Part shown: positions 23,524-33,683 of the stretch, in pieces
Numbering within the stretch: position 1 is the stretch's first letter
Layout of the letters: each line of letters opens with the position of its first letter
Position numbers and translations under genes: made by a program
NCBI GenBank assembly: GCA_031002005.1
Contig: CM061921.1
Span: 128,696,036 to 128,760,035 of the forward strand
Origin: Vandiemenella viatica
Taxonomy: Eukaryota; Arthropoda; Insecta; Orthoptera; Morabidae
DNA length: 64,000 nucleotides
Direction: 5' to 3'
Notes under the pieces: model-generated
Told to the model about the DNA's origin: nothing
Database searches by the model: none
What the model saw: only the letters and a program-made list of their open reading frames with translations

Positions 23524-24411
23524 TTAGCATCCAACAGTCAATTTCCCCTATACCTACGATTCAAAACGCTTCTGTTATCTAACAATAAAAATTGTTAAAA
23601 TTAGTTTGAAAGACCCAAATAAGGACTAATATCTAACAGCAAGGATTCCTTTCAACTGATAGTTTAACTGTTTATTTTAGGCTGTTCACTTTCTTCCAAC
23701 CGTGGTGACAGTTTAATCTCTCTCATCGCATTTAAACGCTCAGACAACCTCTGTGCTAGGGCGTGTCCACTTTCACTACGTCTTTCCTGTTACATAAACA
23801 CTTTCGAGGTTTAGGGTATGTCCTGACATGTTTTTCAGGGGGAGTGGTGTTCGTGAAGAATTTTTTTATCCCAAACGCGTTTGTTGATCCTGATGTCATG
23901 ATTTAAGCTAACCACATCTGCTGAAACATTAGAAGAACGTTCCATCAGCAATCACGGCCTTTTTTCACTAGATTACGATGATTTTCGACTCCTGCGTAAA
24001 ACGTATCACATGCTGTACATGTTCGCCTTTTTTATGCACGGTTTATAGTTTCGTAGAAGGTCTAATTATATGGTAACAAACAGAGAACTGACTCGTACTG
24101 GAAATTCGACTAATCATAGCTAGGTCATTCAGGTTTCCGTTTCTCTAGGGTTTTATAACCAGATTAGAGGCAGATCAATTGATTTCCTTGTCGTTTACTC
24201 TTGCCAACTATTTCCTAACATTTTGTACTGAAACTACTGTAAGTACGTTTAGACATAATTTTATTTAGTCTTTGAAATATTGTATACAGTTGAAACCTTT
24301 TAGCTTTAGGAGTGACGTGTTAGTATGTACACAACACACAGCACATGTCAAACAACATAACATTACATGCTCTGTTAATTTCTATTTGTGTGGTTAAGTA
24401 AACTAATGTTC
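23524..24411. other. no recognisable gene
   Basis: Moderately AT-rich sequence, no conserved frame seen on either strand. Confidence 0.5.
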
Positions 24412-25218
24412 AGGGAGAAAAAATCAGTATGCTACGATTTGGTGATGGCATTGTCTTGTTAGCAGAAAGGGCTGAGGATATTGAGAAATTACTGAATGAC
24501 TTGAACAAAATACTGAAGGAAGATTTTGGACTGAATGTAAATCAAAGCAAGATTAAACTGATGAAATGTAGCAGAAATGATACCAATACTAGCAGATTAA
24601 ATATAAAAACAGAATCGAATGTAGTTGGAGAAGTAAGTGAATTCTGTTTTTTGGTAAGCAAAATAACTACCGATGGCCGAAGTAGGAATGATGTTAAAAT
24701 CAGAATAATACTAGCAAAAAGAGCCTTCAAGAAAGAGAAATCTTTTAGTTTCAAATATTGATCTAGGAATTAGAAAGAACTTTTTTAAACTCTATGTGTG
24801 GAGCACAGCACTTCACGGTAGCGAAAAGTGGACTTTAGGAATACCGGAAAGGAGGAAAATTGAAGCATTTGAAATGTGGTGCTACAGAAGAATGCTGAAA
24901 ATGAAGTGGGCAGACAAAGTAAGAAATGAACGAGTTTTGAAAATGATGGGTGGGAAAAGAAGTTTGTGGAAGAAGCTTACGGAATGAAGAGACAGGCTGG
25001 TAGGTAATATTTTGAGACGTGCTGGATTGGTTAATTTCTTAGTGGAGGGAACAGTCGAAGGTAGGAACTGTAGAGGAAGACAGAAATTAGAATGTATGAA
25101 ACAGATAATTGAGGATTTGGGTTGTAAATGATATGTAGAAATAAAGTGGTTAGCACAAGATAGGAAAGGATGGAGGATTGCATCAAGCCAGTCGAAACAC
25201 TAATGACAGCAAAAAAAA
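24412..25218 (+). mobile_element. 5'-truncated RTE-like LINE fragment (RT end and C-terminus)
   Basis: It begins abruptly in the RT at the FADD block (here MLRFGDGIVLLAERAEDIEK, with FADD changed to FGDG). It continues through FEMWCYRRMLKMKWADKVRN and ends gacagcaaaaaaaaa. The abrupt 5' start is typical of 5' truncation during target-primed integration. The FADD change removes both catalytic Asp positions. The right-hand 350 bp are repeated at the start of block D. Confidence 0.85.
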
Positions 25219-25664
25219 ACTGAACTCTGGTTATTCTGCGTACATTCAGATAGTAAAATAGGATGTATGTATCAAAAATATCAGTCATATTGATGTTAAA
25301 AACCAGGTCCCTAAACATCCTTACATTACAACACATTATATCAAAAATGTCTACTATAATAACTGTCATTGTGCATTTTGACATGTACAAGATTTTTCGC
25401 ATAATATAATAGACTTTTCCAATAAAGTATCATTATTCCGTGTTCCCCACTGCCTGCTGATAGGAAGACAAAATGTTTAGGATTTCTGCTCTGGTGAAAA
25501 AAAGAATTATTAGTAAACTAGTTTTCACTGTATCTATTGGTTGTAAGGCATGAAAATTTCTCCTAAACATGCGTCTTTGGGGAATTTTACAATATGTGAA
25601 AGTTTTAGTTGTGAAATACGCTGTCCACTGATTGTTTGGAGGATATGAGAGGCAGCATTTACAC
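25219..25664. other. AT-rich, no recognisable gene (block C)
   Basis: No frame with family motifs. The same DNA lies at 32960-33408 in block D. Confidence 0.5.
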
Positions 25665-25738
25665 AAAAGAATTTTTCCGGCAGCCAGAAGGAGGGATATT
25701 CCACGGTAACTGTCGCACTGAGCCTAGTCTCCTTTTTT
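25665..25738 (-). pseudogene. small LINE reverse transcriptase fragment
   Basis: The minus strand reads KKGD, stop, AQCDSYRGISLLLAAGKIL. This is the RT fingers motif K-GD--C-NYRGISLLS-AGKI, also seen at 59420-59480 in a different LINE. Only this motif is recognisable; flanking frames do not continue the RT. Confidence 0.5.
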
Positions 25739-25939
25739 GAATATTGTATGCTGACGTAGTTTGGGACATACTTCCTTAAAAAAACTCAGGTAAGAATTAA
25801 AGCATAACACAAAACGTTTAAGAAGTGTCAATTAAAAATAAAGGGAGAAATAAAAGGTTTCCTACTTGCATTCTTTCACTTTTAAAATCTGAAACCGTTA
25901 ATTCAAATTGGAGAAGGATCTACTGTTCTTAGATATTAT

Positions 25940-28060
25940 TATTATTATTTTATTTTATTTTTTTATCAGTCTTTCTACTGGCTTGAAGCAGTCCTCCATC
26001 TCTTCCTTTCCTGTGCTAACCTTTTCATCTCCACATACCCCTTACAACCCACGTCCTCAATTATCTGCTTCATATACCAATCCAGCATATCTCAAAATAT
26101 GATCAATCAGCCGGTTTCTTCTTTCTGTAAGCTTCTTCCACAAAGTTCTTTCTTCTCCCCATCATTTCCAAAACTCGTTCATTTCTTACTTTCTCTGTCC
26201 ACTTCATTTTCAACATTCTTCTGTAACACCACACTTCAAATACTTCAATTTTCTTTCTTTCCGGTGTTCCTAAAGTCCATGTTTCGCTACCATAATAAAG
26301 TGCGGTACTCCACACTTAGAGTTTTAAAAAGTTCTTTCTAATTCTTAGATCAATATTTGAAATTAAGGTTTCTCTTTATCATGAAGGTTCTATTTGCTAG
26401 TGCTATTCTGCTTTTAAAATTATTCTTGCTTCCTCCATCAGTTGTTATTTTTTATCCTACGTAACAGAATTCACTCACTTCTCCTATTGCATCCGACCCT
26501 ATTTTTATATTTAATCAAATAGTGTTTGTATATTTTCTGCTACATTTCATCACTTTTGTCTAGCTTTGATTTATATTCAGTCCAAAATCTTCCTTTAGTA
26601 TTTCGTTCATGCCATTCAACCACTTTTAAATATCCTCAGCCCTCTCTGCTAACAAGACAAAGTCATCAGCAAATCATAGCATACTGATTTTTTTCTCCCT
26701 GAACACTTATGCCATATGGATATTTTTTTTTTTTTTACTTTCTTTATTGCTTCTTCTACATACAAGTTGAATATTAATGGAGATAGACTACAACCTTGTC
26801 TCACACCCTTTTTAACTGATGCATGTTTCTCATGATTCTCTACTTTTAATATAGCCACTTGATTCTTATATAGTTTATATAGTATTCTTCTATCTCAACA
26901 TTAGACTTGATTTCTTTAAAATTTGAACATCTTGCTCCACCTAACATTATCAAAAGCTTTTTCTAAATCAACAAACGCCATAAGAGTATCTTTATTTTTC
27001 TTGATCCGTCCTTCAAGTATTGATCTTACAGACAGAATTACTTCCCTCGTACCGCGATTTTTCCTAAACCCAAACTGATCTTCACCCACTATCTCTTCTA
27101 CTACCATTTTCATCCTTCTGTATATTATTCTGATCAGTAATTTTGAAGCATGTGATGTTACAATAACTCTCACATTTGTTGGATTGTGGTTTCTTTGGAC
27201 ATGAAGATGATATTTTTATTTAAATCAGTTGGAATTTCTCCTGTTTCATAACTATTTGACATCAGTATGAATAATTCTTCTCCTAGGGATTTAAGAAGTA
27301 CTGCAGGAATCTCATCAATTCCAACTGCCTTATTTGCTTTCAAATCATTCAGAACATTTTTAAATTCTGTTCTCAAAACAGAATCTCCTAAGTCATCAAT
27401 GTCGACATCGCCTTCCTTTTCCATTACACTGTTGATCAAGTCGTCCTCTATATTTACTCAATGTATTCCTTCCATCGGTTAGCTCTATCGTCGGAGCTTA
27501 AAAGAGGGTTCCCATTGGCAGCTTTTATGTTGACACATCTTTTCTTCATTTCTCCAAAATTCCGTTTGATCTTTCTATATGCAACATCTTCTTGACCTAC
27601 GACCATTTCTTTTCTACTTCTTCACACTTTTCTTATAGCCATTTTCCTTTTGCATCTTGCATTTCCTATTTATTTGATTTCTAAATTGCCGGCATTGCTT
27701 TGTTCCTGTTTCATCCTGAGCGTTTCTGTACCTTCTCCTCTGAACCATCAGCTACAAAATTTCTTCTGTGAACCAAAGTTTTTGGGCAGATTATTCCCTA
27801 AGGCCTAATGTGTTTAATGTATTCCATTCATCCTCGGTTGAGCTCCTTTCAGAGTTATTCCTTAGACCTAAGACTACCATTTCTGAAATTTTTCTCTCAT
27901 GCTAGATTGTTTCAGTTTATTCACTTCCAGCCTGTTCTGCTTATACTGCTTCCTTATACTATTGAATTTCAGCCTGCACTTCATTACTATCAAATCTATG
28001 TCTGCTCCTGGGTACGCTTTACAATCTAGAACTTGATTCCTGAATTTCTGTTTGACCATG
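25940..28060 (-). mobile_element. RTE-like LINE, minus strand, 5'-truncated (block C)
   Basis: Read from 28060 downwards it starts at MVKQKFRNQVLDCKAYPGAD near the end of the EN and runs through the linker, RT and C-terminal FEVWCYRRMLKMKW, ending in an (aat)/A-rich tail at about 25940. Motifs: GIDEIPA, DQFGFRKNRGTRE, FVDLEKAFDNVRW, RQGCSLSPLIFNLY. The FADD block reads ML-stop-FADDF. The SDHN motif of the EN is deleted (12 nt missing relative to block D). The SINE target site (atagccacttgattctt, 26851-26867) is empty here. Confidence 0.85.
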
Positions 28061-28456
28061 AGTAGGTGTAGTTTCCGGGTTCAAGCCTTATAAGCTCTTT
28101 GGACAACCGTAAAGAGACTCCACTCATCCGCATGACGTCACAGTTTTAAGTTCTTTGCATGGCGGTAAATTCGAATGGACCAATCAGCGTTCAGGGTCGT
28201 ATGACGTCACAAGATGTCGGACCGTTAGTTCATTTGGTGGCCGCTAGGAGGGCAGCACCACTCGGGTTTGCGCAAAATGGCGGCCAAGGCCATATGACTA
28301 GATGGCAGCACAAACCTCAATCTGCGCAGACATTCCATGGCTCGCGTGACGTCACAGCCACAGACAAGTCTCTACAGGAACTCTAGCGCATAAATGCCAT
28401 TACACCAGCCAGCTCGCCCTCAGTTCCCGGTCGACGCTCGTCAATTGCAGTTCACT
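28061..28456 (+). promoter_or_regulatory. promoter-like region: three CRE sites, CCAAT, ATGGCGG words, TATA-Inr-DPE
   Basis: Full TGACGTCA sites lie at 28133..28140, 28202..28209 and 28347..28354, each followed by C. A ccaatcag box is near 28178, and AAAATGGCGGCC at 28274..28285 resembles a YY1 site. The core promoter has ATAAAT at about 28390, the arthropod initiator TCAGT at 28420..28424 (A+1 at 28422), and AGTTC at +28 to +32, which fits the DPE consensus at the correct spacing. Together they predict transcription into the 28457 ORF with a 35-nt leader. GC content rises sharply here relative to the LINE on the left. Block D has the same array with one 9-nt deletion after the third CRE. Confidence 0.6.
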
Positions 28457-29029
28457 ATGGCTAGTGAGGTTCTCCTGTTTTCAACATGCTACAAGTTAAA
28501 CAGCAGTGACACCAAGCGGATCACTGATGGTTTGTCACCTAAATTGGAATTTAATCCAGTAGTTGCACTCGAAAAAGTTGGGTACAATAAACTCACTCTC
28601 ACACATGAAGAGTGGGATGTACTGAGACAGTTGGTCTATACAATTGGTGGCTTTTTCAACAACACTGAGCATTTGCAAACGAGTGTCTCACTAGGCAATC
28701 ACACCATCTCTTCCCGAGCCGTGGCTGGAGCGAAAACTATATGGTTTTATAACAATTATGTTATTGCCTATGGTGTGTTTCCCGGCGAATCAACATGGGA
28801 CAACATGGTCGACGCCTTGCCTGCAGTGACCAGTGCCATCAACACCATGAAGCCCTGGAGTTATCAAGTTACCAAGTACTACAACGAGTTTGTGAATACG
28901 TTATCAGTGAAAGTGATTCGTGACTACCCCCTTTGTTCTGTGAATGGCCTGCTAGATTTGCATTTTGATAGTGTACATGTCAATGAAGTGTTATACAGCC
29001 CCTGTTCAACACTAGATAGTTTAATATGA
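28457..29029 (+). CDS. uncharacterised 190-residue protein, Polinton-linked family (block C copy)
   Basis: The open frame from ATG 28457 starts MASEVLLFSTCYKLNSSDTK and contains FNPVVALEKVGYNKLTLTHE, GAKTIWFYNNY, STWDNMVDALPAVTSAI and WSYQVTKYYNEFV. An in-frame ATG lies 63 nt upstream (28394). I prefer 28457 because the predicted initiator is at 28422 and the decayed homologue at 52454 also starts at this position. I recognise no named domain. The lysine-rich turn followed by a (T/S)-x-EEW segment loosely recalls PC4-like ssDNA-binding folds, but that is weak. No signal peptide or membrane segment is seen. A DNA polymerase B relic follows 0.9 kb downstream on the same strand, and a diverged homologue lies next to other Polinton-type relics at 52 kb. 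It is probably a gene of that element class; function unknown. Confidence 0.65.
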   Translation: MASEVLLFSTCYKLNSSDTKRITDGLSPKLEFNPVVALEKVGYNKLTLTHEEWDVLRQLVYTIGGFFNNTEHLQTSVSLGNHTISSRAVAGAKTIWFYNNYVIAYGVFPGESTWDNMVDALPAVTSAINTMKPWSYQVTKYYNEFVNTLSVKVIRDYPLCSVNGLLDLHFDSVHVNEVLYSPCSTLDSLI

Positions 29030-29166
29030 TACTAGACAATTTACAGTTTAATTACAAATCAGAAACATTGGAGGAAATTAATTATTTGTCATCTGGATTA
29101 GTTATATTTTATCTGATTTTCTTTTCCCCATATGCCGGTACTATTTTTTTTTTTTTTCTGCTCTAG

Positions 29167-29583
29167 GCTTCGATTATATACCCGATACCAGCCCACACGA
29201 TTTCGATAGTGATAAATATGTTTAGTATCTGGTTTATGAAATATTCTGTATTATTATTTTATGTATTATGGGTGATGACTTGGAGATCTCATGTAGTAAC
29301 CATTTTTATTTCCATAAGTTTTTTTTTTTTTGATAGGTGTTTATATTACTGGTTTCTGATTACTTTAACTATTTTTTTCTCTCTTTAGAAATCAGCAACC
29401 TTTACAGATATGTTTTTGATGGTGAGTAGTATCTGTTTTATAACTTATATTTTATTTCTCTGTGGATAATATTTACTAACATGTACCTTTTTTCAGACGA
29501 ATCGAGTTATAGTTCACGTGCGGCGAAGCTAAAGGGCTCTTCTCTGGAATTATCGAGTCCAAATCCATTGAACATTACTAGCG
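29167..29583 (+). other. exon-like segments between the 190-residue ORF and polymerase B (block C)
   Basis: Three pieces have splice-like borders. The first follows ttttctgctctag and encodes GFDYIPDTSPHDFDSDKY (29167-29222). The second is a 33-nt piece 29389..29421 between ctctttag and gtgagt (ISNLYRYVFD). The third is an 87-nt piece 29497..29583 between ttttttcag and gtaatt, acidic and Ser-rich (DESSYSSRAAKLKGSS). Pieces two and three keep one reading frame across the junction. They may be real small exons of a Polinton-derived gene or coincidences in AT-rich DNA. No domain recognised. Confidence 0.4.
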
Positions 29584-29849
29584 GTAATTTCTTTACTGTG
29601 TGATGCTACGAAAATAGGTTTTTCAATCATACTAAAAGAAAAATACGCAAAGTAAAATTATGTGAGTTTCAGGAACGGAATAGTCGCAAAATCCTCGAGA
29701 GTGTATCCCTCGGCATTAACATTTCCAGATTTTCACCTTTCTGTCGTTGGTTTTCGTATCTTTCTCTGCCACTTTGAGATCTATCTGTACACAGAGGTTC
29801 ATCATTAATGCTGTAAACAAATATGCTGAGTTGTGCTTCCTATGAACCA

Positions 29850-31587
29850 TTCTTGCATGTCACGTATGGGCGCTTAAAACCATCGTGGCAGAGTTAGCAC
29901 CTACAAGATGGTACGATCACTCTACCCCCTCGATTTTCTCGGGCATTGAGTTTTCTGTAAATTCTCAGACATTTCCAAATTCGAGAGGCAAATTCCAGAC
30001 TATTCAGTAAATCTTTTCGGTCTGGATATAGCAGAAGTTGAAACTGCAGTTGCTGGGCCCCTCCATCACACGGCAGACAAATGCGTTCACCACATAATCA
30101 TACTGATGATTACTTTAGGGGAAAAAATTCCATTATTATTGGATTCACGACTTGCCACGGATCGATAAGTCTTCTTTAACTAATCATGAGTCTGCTATAT
30201 TTACTTGTGACAGAAGTCTGCAACATTTCGGACGTAAAGACCTCCTGGACCGTCACGAGATTGGCCGCGCAAGGTTTGAACCTGTAAGAGTGGATTTTCC
30301 TGGTGACGACGATAAAACCTAATAGTTCAAAAGTTTTGTGCACAAGCAGCTTGTTCCTGTCGTCGTTTACGTGGACTTTGAAAGCGTATTGGAACCTTAT
30401 GATTTTTGCAGTTCCCCACCAAACGCCTCTCACTCTACCGATGTCAAGAAACATAACCCATTAGCTGGAGCATATCAGGTCGTTTCTCCACACGTACCTA
30501 GTCTGTCACGTTTCAACTCCTTCGCGAGAAAAAATCCCGAAAAATGGCTTGTGAGCGAACTAGTCATACTTGCCAAGAAAGTCGATAAATTTAAAAGAGG
30601 TGCATTCCCTTTGTAATGACAGATGAGCAGGAGGCAGATTCTGCTGATGCTACAATCTACCATATCAGTAAGAAAGACATTGAACCTGCGGACTGTCAAG
30701 GTCCATGATCATTGTCTTGTTATATCACAGGGAAACTTAGGAGGGCTGCATATAATGACTGTACTTTGCAGTTTAAAAATAAAAGGTATTAAGCCGTTTA
30801 TTTTCATAGTCGTTCTAGGTATGACACACATTCTATAGTTTATGACTTTATCAGACCTCAACGCCAATGGATGGATGTGCTTTCCATAAATGCATAACAT
30901 TTTTTTTAAAAAAAGATTGAATATATTTCAGTCACGTTAAGGTTTCTTGACTGATACCGTTTCTTGGAGTCCCTTTAGATAAACTGGTTGGGACCCTTGA
31001 GGACGGTGAAATGGGCGTTACCAGTGCTCATTTCACCAACCCCGAGATGTTCCAGTCAGTTAAACGTAAGAGTGTGTTCCCCTACGAGTACATGGGTTCG
31101 TGGGAGAAGCTTCACTGAGGCCACGCTTCCTCAAAATCAAATTTTACAGTTCGTTGTCGGAGTCTGAAATTTCTGATGAACATTAAGAAAACGCGACATA
31201 AGTATTGCGGTCTATCCAAATCAAGACTTTGGGCGAACATGCAAGTATATACATTGACACAAATGTACGGTTATTTGAAGATCTGTTAGCAAATTTTAGG
31301 TGTGTATGTTTGGGGAAGTATATCATGTACCCCACCCACTATTTCACATCCTCTCACATCCCCAGGCCTTTCGTGGCACGCTATGTTAAGGAGCACGCGT
31401 GTCGAAATGGACCTTCTGACAGATGTCGATATGCTGCTCCTTTTGAAAGAGAAATTCGCGGAGGTATTTGTTAGTGCGTCCACAGGTATGCCAAAGCAAA
31501 TCACCGGCACATGCCGGAGAGCCGGAAGCAGGAAGATATTATAATACACTTCAACGTAAACAATCTTTATGGCTGGGCCATGTCAGA
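29850..31587 (+). pseudogene. Polinton/Maverick-type DNA polymerase B, N-terminal and exonuclease part (block C)
   Basis: Frame fragments in order are FERQIPDYSVNLFGL (29977 on), a finger-like CDRSLQHFGRKDLLDRHE (30200-30265), VVVYVDFESVLEP (exonuclease motif I, 30355-30395), ITGKLRRAAYNDCTLQFK, SRYDTHSIVYDFI (exo II region), LDKLVGTLEDGEMGVTSAHF, SVFPYEYMGSWEKL, IDTNVRLFEDLLANFR (exo III region) and VNNLYGWAM (polymerase motif A). These match protein-primed family B polymerases of arthropod Polintons/adinto-like elements. The motif A Asp is Asn (HFNVNNLYG), and the finger Cys residues are partly lost. Palm motifs B and C are absent because the block ends; in block D, which continues, no palm is visible either. 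Splice-like borders occur at 30932 (atatttcag) and 31588 (gtaagt). Several frameshifts mean no function is expected. Confidence 0.75.
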
Positions 31588-31605
31588 GTAAGTCTATTAT
31601 CTTAA

Positions 31606-32605
31606 NNNNNNNNNNNNNNNNNNNNNNNNNNNNNNNNNNNNNNNNNNNNNNNNNNNNNNNNNNNNNNNNNNNNNNNNNNNNNNNNNNNNNNNNNNNNNNN
31701 NNNNNNNNNNNNNNNNNNNNNNNNNNNNNNNNNNNNNNNNNNNNNNNNNNNNNNNNNNNNNNNNNNNNNNNNNNNNNNNNNNNNNNNNNNNNNNNNNNNN
31801 NNNNNNNNNNNNNNNNNNNNNNNNNNNNNNNNNNNNNNNNNNNNNNNNNNNNNNNNNNNNNNNNNNNNNNNNNNNNNNNNNNNNNNNNNNNNNNNNNNNN
31901 NNNNNNNNNNNNNNNNNNNNNNNNNNNNNNNNNNNNNNNNNNNNNNNNNNNNNNNNNNNNNNNNNNNNNNNNNNNNNNNNNNNNNNNNNNNNNNNNNNNN
32001 NNNNNNNNNNNNNNNNNNNNNNNNNNNNNNNNNNNNNNNNNNNNNNNNNNNNNNNNNNNNNNNNNNNNNNNNNNNNNNNNNNNNNNNNNNNNNNNNNNNN
32101 NNNNNNNNNNNNNNNNNNNNNNNNNNNNNNNNNNNNNNNNNNNNNNNNNNNNNNNNNNNNNNNNNNNNNNNNNNNNNNNNNNNNNNNNNNNNNNNNNNNN
32201 NNNNNNNNNNNNNNNNNNNNNNNNNNNNNNNNNNNNNNNNNNNNNNNNNNNNNNNNNNNNNNNNNNNNNNNNNNNNNNNNNNNNNNNNNNNNNNNNNNNN
32301 NNNNNNNNNNNNNNNNNNNNNNNNNNNNNNNNNNNNNNNNNNNNNNNNNNNNNNNNNNNNNNNNNNNNNNNNNNNNNNNNNNNNNNNNNNNNNNNNNNNN
32401 NNNNNNNNNNNNNNNNNNNNNNNNNNNNNNNNNNNNNNNNNNNNNNNNNNNNNNNNNNNNNNNNNNNNNNNNNNNNNNNNNNNNNNNNNNNNNNNNNNNN
32501 NNNNNNNNNNNNNNNNNNNNNNNNNNNNNNNNNNNNNNNNNNNNNNNNNNNNNNNNNNNNNNNNNNNNNNNNNNNNNNNNNNNNNNNNNNNNNNNNNNNN
32601 NNNNN
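31606..32605. other. assembly gap, exactly 1000 N
   Basis: Second placeholder gap. Left of it is the end of block C, whose natural continuation is at 39358. Right of it is the start of block D, whose natural upstream sequence is at 24412-24860. Confidence 0.99.
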
Positions 32606-32959
32606 TGAAGCATTTGAAATGTGGTGCTACAGAAGAATGCTGAAAATGAAGTGGGCAGACAAAGTAAGAAATGAACGAGTTTTGAAAATGATGGGTGGGA
32701 AAAGAAGTTTGTGGAAGAAGCTTACGGAATGAAGAGACAGGCTGGTAGGTAATATTTTGAGACGTGCTGGATTGGTTAATTTCTTAGTGGAGGGAACAGT
32801 CGAAGGTAGGAACTGTAGAGGAAGACAGAAATTAGAATGTATGAAACAGATAATTGAGGATTTGGGTTGTAATTATGTAGAAATAAAGTGGTTAGCACAA
32901 GATAGGAAAGGATGGAGGATTGCATCAAGCCAGTCGAAACACTAATGACAGCAAAAAAA
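32606..32959 (+). mobile_element. RTE-like LINE C-terminal fragment (block D)
   Basis: FEMWCYRRMLKMKWADKVRN, a stop after KLTE, then RRAGLVNFLVEG and RQKLECMKQIIEDLG. It is the same truncated element as 24412..25218, cut on the left by the gap. Here the gtaattatgtag version keeps the frame where block C reads gtaaatgatatgtag. Confidence 0.85.
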
Positions 32960-33408
32960 AAAACTGAACTCTGGTTATTCTGCGTACATTCAGATAGTAA
33001 AATAGGATGTATGTATCAAAAATATCAGTCATATTGATGTTAAAAACCAGGTCCCTAAACATCCTTACATTACAACACATTATATCAAAAATGTCTACTA
33101 TAATAACTGTCATTGTGCATTTTGACATGTACAAGATTTTTCGCATAATATAATAGACTTTTCCAATAAAGTATCATTATTTCCGTGTTCCCCACTGCCT
33201 GCTGATAGGAAGACAAAATGTTTAGGATTTCTGCTCTGGTGAAAAAAGAATTATTAGTAAACTAGTTTTCACTGTATCTATTGGTTGTAAGGCATGAAAA
33301 TTTCTCCTAAACATGCGTCTTTGGGGAATTTTACAATATGTGAAAGTTTTAGTTGTGAAATACGCTGTCCACTGATTGTTTGGAGGATATGAGAGGCAGC
33401 ATTTACAC

Positions 33409-33482
33409 AAAAGAATTTTTCCGGCAGCCAGAAGGAGGGATATTCCACGGTAACTGTCGCACTGAGCCTAGTCTCCTTTTTT
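33409..33482 (-). pseudogene. small LINE RT fragment (block D)
   Basis: Same SYRGISLL fragment as at 25665..25738, unchanged in the motif. Confidence 0.5.
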
Positions 33483-33683
33483 GAATATTGTATGCTGACG
33501 TAGTTTGGGACATACTTCCTTAAAAAAACTCAGGTAAGAATTAAAGCATAACACAAAACGTTTAAGAAGTGTCAATTAAAAATAAAGGGAGAAATAAAAG
33601 GTTTCCTACTTGCATTCTTTCACTTTTAAAATCTGAAACCGTTAATTCAAATTGGAGAAGGATCTACTGTTCTTAGATATTAT

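Larger units (their letters stand above)
24861..31605. repeat. block C: copy of 32606..39357
   Basis: The block begins tgaagcatttgaaatg (24861), the exact first bases after the second gap (32606). It ends agtctattatcttaa (31605), the last bases before that gap, and the same words end at 39357 in block D. Flanks and the right half are nearly identical; the LINE core at about 26130-27690 is visibly more diverged. Confidence 0.9.
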
